In this document: in pieces, positions 23,113 to 35,091 of the stretch
How the letters are laid out: each line of letters begins with the position of its first letter
How positions within the stretch are numbered: position 1 is the first letter of the stretch
Origin: Symsagittifera roscoffensis
Taxonomy: Eukaryota; Xenacoelomorpha; Acoela; Convolutidae
Direction of reading: 5' to 3'
DNA: 64,000 bases
Assembly: GCF_963678635.1 (NCBI RefSeq)
Contig: NC_087066.1
Span: forward strand, 16,039,949-16,103,948
Position numbers and translations under genes: made by a program
The notes under the pieces: model-generated
The model's database searches: none
The model's input: only the letters and a program-made list of their open reading frames with translations
What the model was told of the DNA's origin: nothing

Positions 23113-26100
23113 TAAAACTTTTTTCTGATAATTCAGTTTTTTAATCGAATTATCGGAAGAGAATAGCGCATTCAGAAAATTTTTTGATGGAAGGCTTGAT
23201 ATCGATCTCAGTAAATTGCAGATCTATCTATATCGATCTCGTATATATACAGTTGATGTATTGTAAATAATTTTTGCTCGGAAAATTTGTCTGAAACGCT
23301 TTCGTACTTTTTTGCCAAAATAATACATGCAGAGAGCAAAGCGGATACAAAGCATCGTAAATTTTGCGACCATATACTAAAATTCTTTACTGGACAAATG
23401 ACGTAATATTTGATCCATAATAAGTAAGCATAAGAGAGATAGGCATATAATGTATTTTCTTGGCTTTTGTTTCATTTTATTTTATTGATTTATTTCGTTC
23501 ATAATCAATATCGTTAAAAAATCAGAATGACTGAAATTTGATCATCTCCGTCTTTGCTTATGTCTGCAATTTGAACTTTGCTTCGATTCAACCTTGCGAT
23601 AAGCAAGGGCATTGTTAAAATTTGTTTCATGCTGCTTGAAAATTTACCCATTCCGACTTCAGTACATAATTTTTTCGTTCTTGTTTGTTTTTCGGCATGA
23701 AAAGTTTCAGTCTATAATATATCGGATTAGAGGCTTTTTTTGAGTCTTTTGAGGAGGAAAAAGACTATCTAAATGTTGGCAAAATTGTAGCAAAAATTTT
23801 GGTAGATGGATTGTTTTCGATATTGTTTTGAAAGTTACTATTTATTTCTATAGTCATCATTTTTGTTTCTGTTAGTTTGTTTGTCACGCAAGTAATTTTA
23901 CTAAATATATTAAAGTCATCTAGCCTTGTCGAAACTTTTTTTGCGATCATTTAAAAGTTAGATTTCATTTGCAGTCCTCGAATTGAGGTATATTAGAGCT
24001 AGGGTCTGTGATGTTAAGTACTACTGGAGATGAAGATATGTTTTGTAGCAAATTATCTACAATTTGCGCAACGAAATTTTAAAACTACTTGCAATTGTAA
24101 ATGAGTCAAAATGCCTCTCACCGTTTTCAGCAATGATATCACTGACTGCATTGCTGTTTATTTTCATCCTTTGATCAAATTTAAAATTTTTGTCTTTTTC
24201 TGGAATCACCTATACACGCTTTAATTTTCGTCATACAATAACTCTGATTCGATTGCCTGATTTCGTCTTTTTGAAGCTTATCTTAAGTCGAGAAACCGTT
24301 GTTTCAAAGATTCATTTCATTCAATTCGAATAATTTGCTTATTTTGAACTCTTGCTTATATCTATTTGATGAGGATTTTTTATTCTATTGGAGTGAGTTG
24401 GTTGATTTTTTTCTCTTTTGAATAAATGGAGCAAACCAATTTGAGTTTTTATGGAATGTGTCATGTAATTCAGAGAATCTGTTGTATACAATCATTTTTT
24501 CATCGTCAACTTGCCAATTTTGTGCATTAAAACGAAGTTAGTTTTTAGAAAATTCTGGGGTATTCAGAAATTGTGCACCTCTTTGTTAGACCATTTAATT
24601 ACCGCTACTTTATCTGCGGATGTTGAACGTGAATAGCAGTGCATAAGGATTTGGAAAATTTTGAGCTAATACGCTCCAAGTCGAATTGTTCAGATCGTTC
24701 GTATCAAAATTATCTAATCAGGATTCTGAGATAGATTCAACCCTTGGTGGAGCAGAGAAGACAAGGTTGTAAGAATTAGACTCGCTTACATTAATCTTTT
24801 TCGAGTAGCTGTGGTTTTTTTCCAAAACTTAAATTATTTTAAAATTTTTAGCCTCTTATCAAATCTCACGAGACCTGCATCGATTATGCACTGAGAAGTT
24901 TAAATGTTTTTACCGTGTTAAGCGACTGAAGCAAAGTTCCACTGCCATTAGTTCACCTCGCTTGACACGCTACATCGTAATCGTCCACCCTATAAAACTC
25001 TACCTCGGCGTTTTTAACCACGTTTTAGTTACCACAATGACAATATATTAAGTGGTGGCTCCAGAACATATGCAAGGGCTTCTATCTATCCGGAATATTT
25101 TTAAAGATCTTGCGCTAACAAAAAGCTTTTGATTGGTAGTATTTCTTTTTGTCCACTCTGGTAAATTTTGGTTGTAAGTTAATCGTCAATCATTGCTGTA
25201 GATCCGCCGTTGATAGTTTCTTTGAATTCTGCTCTCGTATAATCCTTTGAATTGTATTCTAGACTCTACAGCTAATTTGTAGTGGTTTGCACTTCGCTTG
25301 TAGTGGTCTACCTTCACATTCTGAAAATTTCACTTTTGATATTGTCAAATCTTCGATTACTCTGACATTTTCCAGCTATGTCATGTCCTCAAAATTCTTG
25401 CGTTCACAGAAAGCATATCTTTGAGCTTCTTCTGGCGAATCTCGCAAAAATGAATCTCGAGCCGGGCGTTCATGAGGTAACGCTATGGGCTATGGAGGTT
25501 GCAGCTTGGAGCTATGGAGGCTGCTTTCACCTCCAAGCTGCTGTCCACTTGTTTGCAATATCTATCACCTTTCCAAAGTAGTAGTATCACTGGATCCCCA
25601 GTTTTGACGATTGTCGCTTTTAACTGTTTCAAGAAGTTCCCTTATGCGGATTTTTCTCGCCTGTTATAATGTTTGAGATCTCCAGTTTCGGATATCGTTT
25701 TGAAGGTTGGTTGTCGTTTTTGCCCTTCATTTTTCAATTGTAGTTTTGCACTTCATTTTCCAGTTCGAGTTTTGTTTCTGCCTCTGAAAGACTCAATTGT
25801 CTTTTCCATTAAGATTGAATAATGAGTTATGAATGATGGGGAGAACTGCCGCCGAATAAGTAGCATGCCACTGTGTCCTCGCAGTTAAAATCGAAGCTCA
25901 AGTTTCTGGTGATATCCGGAACTCGTTGGAACGTGTTCCTTGTTTGTAAAGCCAAAAGAATACTCAAGGGCCTATTTAGCAGCAAACATAATACTAACTG
26001 TAACTCGAACTGAAATTAACTGAAAAAAAAATCACATACTAAGTATATCCTTAAGTTATTACACAAATTTCATGACGACTTTTGAAGAAAGTGACGGAAT

Positions 26101-26755
26101 TTTATGCTTGGTTTGGATGTTTTTATATTTTTAATTAGCTAGTTTTGACAGTATTTTTTCTAGCATATAAAAGATCTGAAACACTGTTCTCAAAACAAAA
26201 AGGCTTACTTGTAATTATGTTTTTTAAGTTTGGCGATTGCCAATTTCTCCATTGAGAAATTTACTGCTCGCGAAGCTTGCAGTTTTATTCTAAACGTGTG
26301 CTGATTGCTACGAATTAACCGGCTCCGAAATCTTTCCAAATTGAATTGAGACACATAATTGATCAAAAAATATGTTAGTAGATGCGAAATATAATACTCT
26401 GTAATTTGGGTGTGAGCGGAAGATAAAAAATCACATTTTCTGAAAGTTTTATCAATATTTTACGAAACTGAATCAGTTTTACGAAACCTGAACAAACTGT
26501 CGGAAAGTAAAGGGTTTCGAACTGCTGAAGTATTCCTGTCCAATTTACGTTTTCAGAAATCAGACAACAGTTTGAATGTATTCGAAGTTATCGCACTAAA
26601 AAGGATTAACATCATAGGTAGATACAGAAAAGGTCTAACACATTCAGGTCTTAGCATCATTTTTAAATAAAGAGCTTCACGGTCATTTATGTGTCATTTT
26701 GGATTTATGAATTACTATTTTGTCAGCTCGTTTTTTGCCGTATTACAGACTGGAA
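23113..26755. other. Region without a supported gene
   Basis: AT-rich sequence with a leader-module fragment (about 23592-23625) and a SINE block fragment (23690-23765). An 11-bp inverted repeat, gcagcttggag (25501-25511) and ctccaagctgc (25531-25541), can form a hairpin. The minus strand at 24.8-25.3 kb has scattered open stretches broken by stops, with no family recognised. Confidence 0.4.
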
Positions 26756-28426
26756 ATGGCGGCAGCAAACTGCATGGAAGGAGATGAAAAATTTTCTTCG
26801 TACACGTCTCATGCTAAGACAAACAATATCAAACGAAAAGTATGGCGCGATGTTACAAAAGTCAGCAAAACAAACTTAGTTGCAACGCCACCTGGAAAGA
26901 AGCGCAAGCTGAAAGTTGATTGTCTGAGTTTCACGAAAACGAGGATAGGAGCGAAATATTTACTTCCTAATGAAGCCACGCTGTCGTTGAATTTTCTAGA
27001 CCCTGAAACAAATGAACCGTGTCAAACTTCAAGTATGCCAATTTTGGCGGGGAGTGTCGACAAGATCGAATTTCTAACGATGCCATTGGTTAATAGTTGG
27101 AACAAGTATTGTAACGACCTCTTTTTAGAAGTGCGACTTAAGTTAAAGACTGAAAAAAATACTGAGCGTGATATAATCTTCTATTGGAAGATCAATTTTA
27201 ATCCAAACGCCAGCAATGATATGGAAAGTTCGGCAAGTTTAAATGCTAAAGTATTGCCGAATATGGCCGCAATTTTATACGCCGATATGGAAAATAAAGT
27301 AAATAAGAAAGGAACGATTAACGGTTTATCCAGAGGACATTTGGGAACCGAAATTGTTAGAATACCGAATCAACGACTTCCGCCGAAAAGTCTATCAGCT
27401 CTTGCCAGTCTGAAATTAATGTTTTCTTGGAAAAAATCTAAAAATTTAATAGACCGTAAAATCCAGATAGATTTTGACCGAAAATTTTGGTTGAAAACAA
27501 CGGCGCCTAAACTTCCGGTCACTTACGTGTTTAGACTTTCAGCTCATGATGATGTAACAGTTCGGAATTACTCGTTCGATTGTGTATGGTGTAAATGGCA
27601 AGCTGGTGACTCTTATAATTTATCATTGCACTATAAATTTGCACATCCGAATTTCATAATTGATTTTTACAGCCTATCACATGGACCGAAATTTGAAGTT
27701 CACCGGAAAATTCTTCCGAAATCCGAAGTTTTGAAAATAATCAAAATTGAAAACCAAGAGAATTTACCTAAATCTGGAACTGCCGAATCTGATTTCTGGG
27801 AGGACAAAGAGTTTTTGTTTGTGCGTAGGAAACCGAAGGTTGTGAAAAGTTTGAACTCGATAGCAGAAGGGTTCGAGTTTTGTCCTGAGTTAAAATGTTT
27901 CGAAGGCTGTGAACAGAAGATTGATGTGAACAAACCGAGATCAATGTCCATAAAACAATTAGCCAGAATGGCAAATGGAGAAAATACGCGGAAAATTGTT
28001 GAACATTATTACACTGGACGAAGAGGGACGAAAATTTTGAACCAGCTCCAAGAAAACGAAGATTCGGACGAGGATTGTCAACACGTGGCATGGCAACACG
28101 AGAAATCCACCGAAGAAGTATCAGAATTTGTAGACGTCTCGGAGCCCGAAAAGAAGTTCATCTCGTTATGGAACAAACATCGACTGACATATTCACGAAT
28201 TAATGGCGATGTTGAAATGTTCAACCTCATAACATCTTTCGTATACGTTTACCACAAATTATTGACAAAACAGGACCTCCTAAATCAACTATCTTTGCAT
28301 GTGGTCAATGTTTTTGATCACGGATGTCTGAAATATAACGATTTTAGACAACTGGTTTGTTTCATTCAGACTTGGAGAATATGCCCGGAGAAAATTGCAT
28401 CTTTCCTTCCTACAACATTTATTTGA
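26756..28426 (+). CDS. SUZ12: SUZ12-like Polycomb (PRC2) subunit, intronless
   Basis: Predicted 556-aa nuclear protein, a core subunit of Polycomb repressive complex 2, which methylates histone H3 Lys27. The N-terminus is basic with an NLS-like PPGKKRKLKV. A C2H2 zinc finger follows: C276 and C279 (CVWC), H292 and H297 (HYKFAH), in the context FDCVWCK...HPNFIIDF typical of SUZ12. The C-terminal ~100 residues from about 456 (EFVDVSEPEKKFISLWNKHR) form a VEFS box ending in KYNDFRQLVCFIQTW. The protein is shorter than the vertebrate one (about 740 aa). The start ATG (MAAANCMEGDEKF) lies seven bases after a CAG acceptor-like site. The whole reading frame is one exon, unlike its neighbours, so it may be a retrocopy or a lineage that lost introns. 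No lesion is seen. Confidence 0.85.
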   Translation: MAAANCMEGDEKFSSYTSHAKTNNIKRKVWRDVTKVSKTNLVATPPGKKRKLKVDCLSFTKTRIGAKYLLPNEATLSLNFLDPETNEPCQTSSMPILAGSVDKIEFLTMPLVNSWNKYCNDLFLEVRLKLKTEKNTERDIIFYWKINFNPNASNDMESSASLNAKVLPNMAAILYADMENKVNKKGTINGLSRGHLGTEIVRIPNQRLPPKSLSALASLKLMFSWKKSKNLIDRKIQIDFDRKFWLKTTAPKLPVTYVFRLSAHDDVTVRNYSFDCVWCKWQAGDSYNLSLHYKFAHPNFIIDFYSLSHGPKFEVHRKILPKSEVLKIIKIENQENLPKSGTAESDFWEDKEFLFVRRKPKVVKSLNSIAEGFEFCPELKCFEGCEQKIDVNKPRSMSIKQLARMANGENTRKIVEHYYTGRRGTKILNQLQENEDSDEDCQHVAWQHEKSTEEVSEFVDVSEPEKKFISLWNKHRLTYSRINGDVEMFNLITSFVYVYHKLLTKQDLLNQLSLHVVNVFDHGCLKYNDFRQLVCFIQTWRICPEKIASFLPTTFI

Positions 28427-28689
28427 CGTGCCGAAAACGTAGTTGATGCTTTAGAACTGATGCTTTACTTGTTTTTGACTGTTTGCGAGAAAATTTGTTT
28501 ATTAGTTGTTTTTAAATCGAATTAACGCTCTGTAAATTTGTTTGAAAGAAGGATGGACTAGTTGCGAGTGAACTGAAATAGTTCAAAGTGAAGAGTCTAC
28601 AAAATTTAATTGGTGTTTAATGCAGTCGTAGTTGCTTGCTCAGGAATTTTATGGCAAGGGGTCGGCTGGTTTTTGAACATATGTGGCAG

Positions 28690-28880
28690 CCTTTTTGACT
28701 TTTTCCAACTCTGCTAAAACGCCAGTGTGGTCCTATTTGGCAAGTTTTTCTGTGTCGCTGGCAATTTATTTTAAAAAAGTGCTGTGTTTGAGCATTTTTG
28801 GAAAGCTTTGACCGAAAATTTGATTTTTTGATGTGCGCTCTGCCTCAAAATTTTCTGGGTTGATCAGCTGAAAATTGATG
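28690..28880. mobile_element. Degraded fragment of the hAT-type MITE family
   Basis: Shares the order of internal blocks with 21764-22210: 'tttggcaagtttttctg(t/c)g', 'tttgagca', 'gaccgaaaatttgattttttg' and a 'gcgctc(t/c)gcc' segment. Both termini are lost. Confidence 0.4.
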
Positions 28881-31090
28881 ACCAACAATAGTACCAACGC
28901 TCAGCTAGAAAGTTTTCATCTTTGTCATTTATTATGTTTACTTGACGTTTCGTGGTGGGGGAAAATTTTCAAAAAAACATCCTTTCCAAAAATTATTCTA
29001 AATACGATAAAGGCAGTTGTATCATTCCTGGTTTTGCTCTGATACCGGCTGTATTTTTTCTTTGTGTGCCAAATGAATTTGGTCTAAGTATATACGGAAA
29101 ACTGAGCATTCCATTATGTATGAGAATACCACTACTGTTTTTATGACTACGGTTTTATTAAATTTTTCCTTATGAAATTTTTGTAGTACCAGCAAAAAAC
29201 AGATGTATTATCTAGTTTCGTTGTTTTTTTGAATGCTAGTTTTTTGTTGAGCTTTGTTAACGGAATTTGTAAAAAGTTTTAAACTTAAATCAATTTATCA
29301 GTTACTGCCGTGTGAGTAATGCATGCATGTTCAAATGATTCATCGAAATAACCATGTGTAAGAATACACGCGTTATTGATCAGATATATCGGCTATTTAG
29401 TGGTCTCTCTTTATAAATGTTGTAAGGTAAAGTTTTATTCCAGAAAGTTCATATAAAACTTGGATAGCCGGTTACTGCACAAGTTCCGACCTTAGTCGTA
29501 AAAATACATTTTTACTTCAAATTAGTGTCGTTTTTTTCTGCGTAGTGCGAGGAAAAGTTCTGAACGAAAAAATAAAATTGTGGCATTTTTGACATTCATA
29601 TAAGATAAATGATTGGAACAGCTAAAAAAAATTGTGGTTTTTATTTTCAAAATTTTAATTTTTCAGAATGTTTTTTTTTGAAGTTTTTGATTGCCAAAAC
29701 AAACAAACTCCAAGAACTAATTTTACGCCAGTTAAACTAAGTTTTCAGGGCTTAAGTTAAGCATAAATAAGCTATTGCAAGCCACCTTTTTAGCTCGAAA
29801 TTAGACCAAAATTTCATACCGATTTTTCTTGACACTGGAAAATTCTTTCAAAATTTCTTAATGTTCATCGAATTAAAGGGCTTTAATTTGATATCTGTCT
29901 CAACCCATTCCGATGACTATTTGTGGTACTTGATTTTGTATGGAAAAAAAAACAAAAGCTGTATTTCAAATGATCGGAACTGTAATTTTTTTGTTGGCGA
30001 TGAGTTTTCTAAGAGCTTTTCTAAAGGTTTTTAAGATGTAATGGTTGAGACTTGAAGCTCCTAATATTTCATCTTACTTGCAAATTATCAGCTTTTTATT
30101 TATGTAAATTATTAGTTTAACATGGTGATAGCTTCTGAGCTATTGACTGATTGAAGTTCTTTTTACTTGCAAGAGCAGGTGCACTTGTGAATGGAAACTA
30201 GGCTTTTTCCCCGTAAAATTTTTTTCTTACAAACCTTAAGAAACGTGCAATTACTTTCAAGAGCAGGCTGCTGACATGCTCAATTTCTTGAAAAAATTCA
30301 AATAAGAATACCATCGGTTAGATTCTAATTAGGTGGAGTTCTTTTAGGCAGTAGTTATTTGTTCAAACAGTTTTATAAAAAAATGTTGATTTTTTTTGGA
30401 TTCGTAATTTTCGTCCTAAATTACGTCGGTTCTTGTACCTTTTTTTCAACATGCTTTTTATATTATTTGGTATGGCTTTAACTGATCCGTAAAAACAAGG
30501 TCAAACAAATATCAAAACATTTATAGAAGCCCATTTCACGAATTGTTAATATTCGGTACTAATTATGACCCTAACAATATTTAACGGTAATTATTCAGAA
30601 CTATTTTGATACCTGATTCGTATACGGGCAAAATTTCTGTGAATTTTAGCGAATTAGGAAAAATAACGGTGATAAATGATTGATTTGCAAGCCGTGCAAG
30701 AAGCAAATGATGCAAGCTGTGCAAGAAGCAAATATTTAAACGCTTTTTCAGCCAAACGCAATTTACTCATTTCAGACATTCCAAAGTCTGTTTAGGTTGT
30801 AAGTTTTTAATGAAAATATTTGCTTAACAAATTGTGCAGCTTGATAGGTATATCGGCTTACTCGCGTTTTCAAGGGTGATTTTGTTGCCTGCATTTTCGA
30901 TTGAGTTGGCAAGATCAGAGAATTTTGAGGTCAAAAAATCTTTCAAACCCTTCGAGTTTATCATTGGGTCGGAGCATAATTCATTTCTTAGTTTCATTTC
31001 TTGCACCCATAGACTATGAATTTTTTCCTTTATTTTATTCAAAATTTTAATAAAACTGTCTCGGGTTTTCAGTCCAGTTTTTAAACGTAA
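28881..31090. other. No gene seen; one SINE leader module
   Basis: The leader-module copy ttacttgcaagagcaggtgc starts at about 30163 and is followed by ccccgtaaaattttttt. Short local repeat gcaagccgtgcaagaagcaa / gcaagctgtgcaagaagcaa near 30687-30733. Otherwise AT-rich with no recognisable coding. Confidence 0.4.
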
Positions 31091-31093
31091 TAT

Positions 31094-31390
31094 CAGGGAC
31101 GGATTTAAGGGGGACGCCCCCCCCCCTCAGGGATTCGACCCCGTGCCGACCCAAAGGTCCCCCTTTGAACTATTGCGCGCGCCAAAAAAACGCGATTTTT
31201 GGGTAAACATTTTCCAAAAAGTGCTTAAAAACGCCTTTTTGACCTTTTTTTTCAAATTTTTGCCTGGGGCGCAGAATTTTTGGCCAAAACAGGGACTTAT
31301 TAGTGCTTTGCGAGAACTCGGAAAATCAATTTGGTCGACCTAAAAAAACTCGACAACATTTTTTAAAAATCTGCCGTTCCCGAAATAAGA
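31094..31390 (-). mobile_element. Second hAT-type MITE copy, inverted and 3'-degraded
   Basis: Begins cagggacggatttaaggggg, then runs through the internal blocks of the 21764-22210 element in reverse-complement order (ggattcgaccccgtgccgac, gcgcgcgccaaaaaa, ctgg(g)gcgcagaa, ttggtcgacct). The far terminus is eroded to tctgccgttcccg. Confidence 0.6.
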
Positions 31391-31460
31391 TTTTTCAATC
31401 TTTAATTAAATCAAGGTGATTACTTTTTGACTTCTTAATTGATTTACGTAGAGGTTTTTA

Positions 31461-31605
31461 ATATTATTATGATTATTATGATTATTATTATGATTATGAT
31501 TATTATTATTATTATTATTATGATTATTATTATTATGATTATTATTATTATGATTATTATGATTATTATTATTATGATTATTGTTATTATTATTATTATT
31601 ATTAC

Positions 31606-31648
<43 letters not shown>

Positions 31649-31649
31649 G
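31461..31649 (+). repeat. ATT/ATG microsatellite
   Basis: Nearly uninterrupted trinucleotide (ATT)n with scattered ATG, GTT and ACT variants over about 190 bp. Confidence 0.95.
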
Positions 31650-32199
31650 TTTTGATTATGAATTTACAGACTAGATGAGCGAGTCTGAAGGGATTGCTCC
31701 CAGGAAAGTGTTGTAGGTACTTTTGACAATCCCTATCGAGTAGATTAGAAGGCTCGACATTTATTTATTTTTCTGAACGATTTTTTTTTGCAATATTTAG
31801 TGTAGACAACTTGAGGTAATGATAAAGATTAAGACACTGTTCATTTTCAAAAATTTTGGATGTCATATTGCTGACATTTCGCAAAATGAAATATTAATTT
31901 TGAATTTCCAGTTCAACCATTTCATGTAACTGTTAATTTTGTCTGGCAAATGATGATTAAAAGCGTTTTGTTGAGATGCATGCGAAGAAAATGTTTTTGG
32001 CCATATATGAAGAACATTTTTTCTGTTCTATTTTATATTTTAGGCTGCAATTTGTTTTGAATTTTTAACTTATCAAAATTTTTATATCGCAGAATTTTGG
32101 TAAAAAAAAAACGTTTTGATGATTCTAGAAAATAGGTTCTCAAATCTTCTGGCCGAAACCGTTTTTTTGATATGCGGGCTAGTAACAAGCGCTTTAGTA

Positions 32200-32250
32200 T
32201 TTCAACTGGGTACTTGGCTTTTTTCCTGCGAACAACTTTGTTGACGGTCC
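32200..32250 (+). repeat. SINE leader-module remnant
   Basis: caactgggtacttggctttt followed by ttcctgcgaacaactttgttgac; matches the second half of the leader. Confidence 0.4.
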
Positions 32251-32541
32251 CCAAATCTTGTCCTCACCAACAGACCTGCTCACCAGAAGATATTTGAGTT
32301 AGTTAATATTCGGGTGTACTCGAACTTTTCGAAATGGATAATCTTACAGTTTAGATGGATAATCTTACAATTTAAAAAAGTCTTTAAGCCAGATTTTTTA
32401 TGGTCTCTGAGACTAATATAGCTTCAAATGATTTTTTTTATATCGTAACCTGATTTTTTTTCTGTTGCGTGTTGTCTTTAGCGGTTTATAGATGTTGGTC
32501 AAATATATATTTTTTTCAATTTGTCCTTTTCAGATTTCAAC

Positions 32542-34827
32542 ATGAGCGATTGGAAGCAGTCTTTGTTAGTTATATTAGTGTCCTTCATTATTATCTCCAC
32601 TCTTCCATCGTACCATGTGGAAGCCAAGGCGCCCAAAGTATTAAAGATGTCCTTTCCTAATTTCTCATACAGGAAGAAGCCCTACAATGAGAAAGGTATC
32701 AAGACTAAGAAAAACTCGTGCGAGATGCACCCTGACTGCCAGAACAAATACCAAGGTACTCAGTTTTTTTACCCAGTCCTGTCTAAGGAAAAGTTTTGTG
32801 ATTTATTTATAAGTGTATATCTATGATACTGGAAAAAAAACGACTCAAGTTTTGCAATGCGATTACCTACATCTTAAAATCAGGGTATCTGAATCCTTAA
32901 GTCAGACCTTCTGAAATGAAAAATCCGTTGCAGGTTTGAGCCGATGGCTGCTCAGAGTTGATTTTGAGTATTTTGGTTATTTATCCCTAATTTATATAGT
33001 TCAATTTCGCAAAAAAATGAAAAATATAATCTATAATATATTTAAATGCGGGCTTCACTATCTTGCCATGTTTAAGCTTTTTCAACGTAATATTTTTGCA
33101 GTGTTTAACGAATGAATTTTTTCACGTTTAAGCTATATCGTACATTGCAATGGTTAAGATTTTTTCTCGATTTTCCAGGTTGATGTCAAGGATTATTTCA
33201 TCAATTTTGAAAGTAGCAACCGAATGGTGGGATGCAATAACGATTCCCCAGGGGTTGTGAGTTTGGTCCCCATATATGAATAACCAAATCCTTTTTTTTT
33301 TACAAGATGTTGCAATTTTCGAGATTTTTGTAAAAATATATAGAAAACTTTCACAAAATTTAATGTTCTCAACTCTTTAGTTGGGTGTTGTCAGGGTACT
33401 CTCAGGGGTTGCGAATCTCGCCTCTGATTATGATTGCTCAAATCCTTCTAGTTTTCGAGATAAGACGTTTTTTAGGAGTTTTTCAAAGCTTTTAAAAGAA
33501 TTTAGATTAAAAATTTCACAAAATTTGAAGTTTATCTCTTTAGTGAGGCTCTGTCAGGGTACTCCCTAAAGTTGCGATTTTTGCCTCTAATTATGACTGC
33601 TCAAATTATTGTAGTTTTTGAGATATGACGTTTTTGTGGTTTTTCAGAAAACATTAATTTAATTTTTTTTCTTCAAAGTTTGAAATACCCGTTTTTGTAG
33701 TGGGCGCTTTCAGAGTACTCTTAGGGTATCAGAGGTTGCGAATCTTGTCACCAAATATGACTGCTCAATTTCTTGTAGTTTTCGAAATATGATTTGTTAT
33801 ATGATTTCTTTTTAATTTTTCAGAAAACTTAGATTTTAAAAATTCAAAAAATGTGAAGTTCTCAACCTTCTAGTTTCGTACTGCGAAGGTGCTCTCACGA
33901 GCTGCAAGTTGCAATTTTTGCATTCAATTGCGACTGCTCATTTGCTTTCAATTTCCGAGATGTGACGTTTTTTGTCCTTTCAAAACTTTTCAAAGGCCTT
34001 CACAGAATTTTATGGTTTTTTAAAATTTAAGTTAAAAAATCTTGTAATTGGGTGCTGTCAGAGTTTACTCAAAGGATGTAGATCTTATTTCCAATCTGCG
34101 GTTTTTTATAATTTGTTGAAAATTGGAAGCACTGGAGGTGCGTTATATGCTAGTTGACTTAAAAAAATCTATGTCAACTCAAAGAAAGCAATTGTAGAGC
34201 TAGTTTGTCAACTGTTATGCCAATAGGCCGAAAATAATATCATTACACCAATCCCAAAAGTAGGATTGTTATGCAATATAACAACAGACTGTCAGCTATT
34301 TTTACGTAATGTCATTTTTACGTAATTCTGATGTAATTTTGGCTTCAAGGCACGGCGCTTTGTTGAACACCCCCCTGGAAAATACTTTATATCGTTTTAG
34401 TAAAAATTTTTTTATTTTACTTGATAATTTACTGAATTGATCGTCTTAAAAAATAATCAGCGTTCCTTGTAATAATAATAACAATAATAATTTTATTTTC
34501 ACGCCTTGGATATAAATGTACACACTTTGAAAAGTACCTTGGATATATATGCACACAAGGGCAAATGTATGTCATGTTGCCCTTGTAACGCATTCTATCA
34601 ACTGTTTAGGATCCATAGACCACACCAACTGTGTCCGTTCATGTATGTCCGCCTCCTGCTATGACCTCATCTACGCTTTTGACGAACTGGAACCAGGCGA
34701 AGTGGATGTGAGATACAATTCGTTCAAAGGCTGCTTCACCAAAGAGAGGAGCGGAAGTGACGTCATAGCCCTGAACAATGACGCGAACGCGGACAGAAAA
34801 GGGAGTTTCATGAGCCAAATGAAGTAA
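32542..34827 (+). CDS. Small cysteine-rich protein with N-terminal signal/anchor
   Basis: Two exons, 32542-32755 and 34610-34827, joined in phase 1, give 143 aa. Residues about 5-22 (KQSLLVILVSFIIISTL) form a hydrophobic signal peptide or signal anchor. A basic stretch follows (NEKGIKTKKN), then six cysteines, C in SCEMHPDC (two), NCVRSCMSASCYDLIYAF (three) and KGCF (one), enough for three disulfides. The motif LEPGEVDVRYNSFKGC reminds me of a small uncharacterised conserved eukaryotic family (DUF4787-like); I am not certain of that name. The function is unknown. The ATG lies eight bases after the acceptor gtccttttcag, implying a 5'UTR intron or trans-splice site. AATAAA at 35086-35091 fits the 3' end. 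The single intron is largely satellite. Confidence 0.75.
33220..34100 (+). repeat. ~170 bp satellite array in an intron, about 5 diverged units
   Basis: Units recur near 33234, 33398, 33562, 33717 and 33890, with a degraded one at 34063. Each has 'gtca(g)ggtactc', 'gttgcgaatcttgcctc', 'tatgactgctcaaat' and 'gtagttttcgagatatgacg' in order. Spacing is about 155-173 bp. Confidence 0.8.
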
Positions 34828-35085
34828 ATTATGCGTGAAAATTCGGATGGAGAAAATTTAGATGATGATTTGGCGCGAAATCTGGAGGAAAGAATAATTT
34901 ATTGTGGATTTTGATCAAGTTGGGAAGAGGAAGCATTGATTGAATGGTTTGGTGGAAGTGATTGGGTTTGGCAGATGACGAGAATTTTGATTTCAAAGGC
35001 TAAAATTCAGACTCAAGAATTTTATCCTGCATTTTTTTGTTTGCTCTGCTGCCTAAACTTATATTTCTATTTAAAAACAGTATCA

Positions 35086-35091
35086 AATAAA
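35086..35091 (+). promoter_or_regulatory. Poly(A) signal AATAAA
   Basis: Canonical hexamer 259 bases after the stop of the cysteine-rich protein gene. Confidence 0.5.

Noticed and set aside
24780-25300. Possible decayed minus-strand gene
   Set aside because: Only short open stretches between stops; no consistent family match could be defended.
27700-28091. Minus-strand open frames inside SUZ12
   Set aside because: Antisense shadows of a conserved coding exon.
31439-31678. Open frame of Ile/Met repeats
   Set aside because: Translation of the ATT microsatellite.
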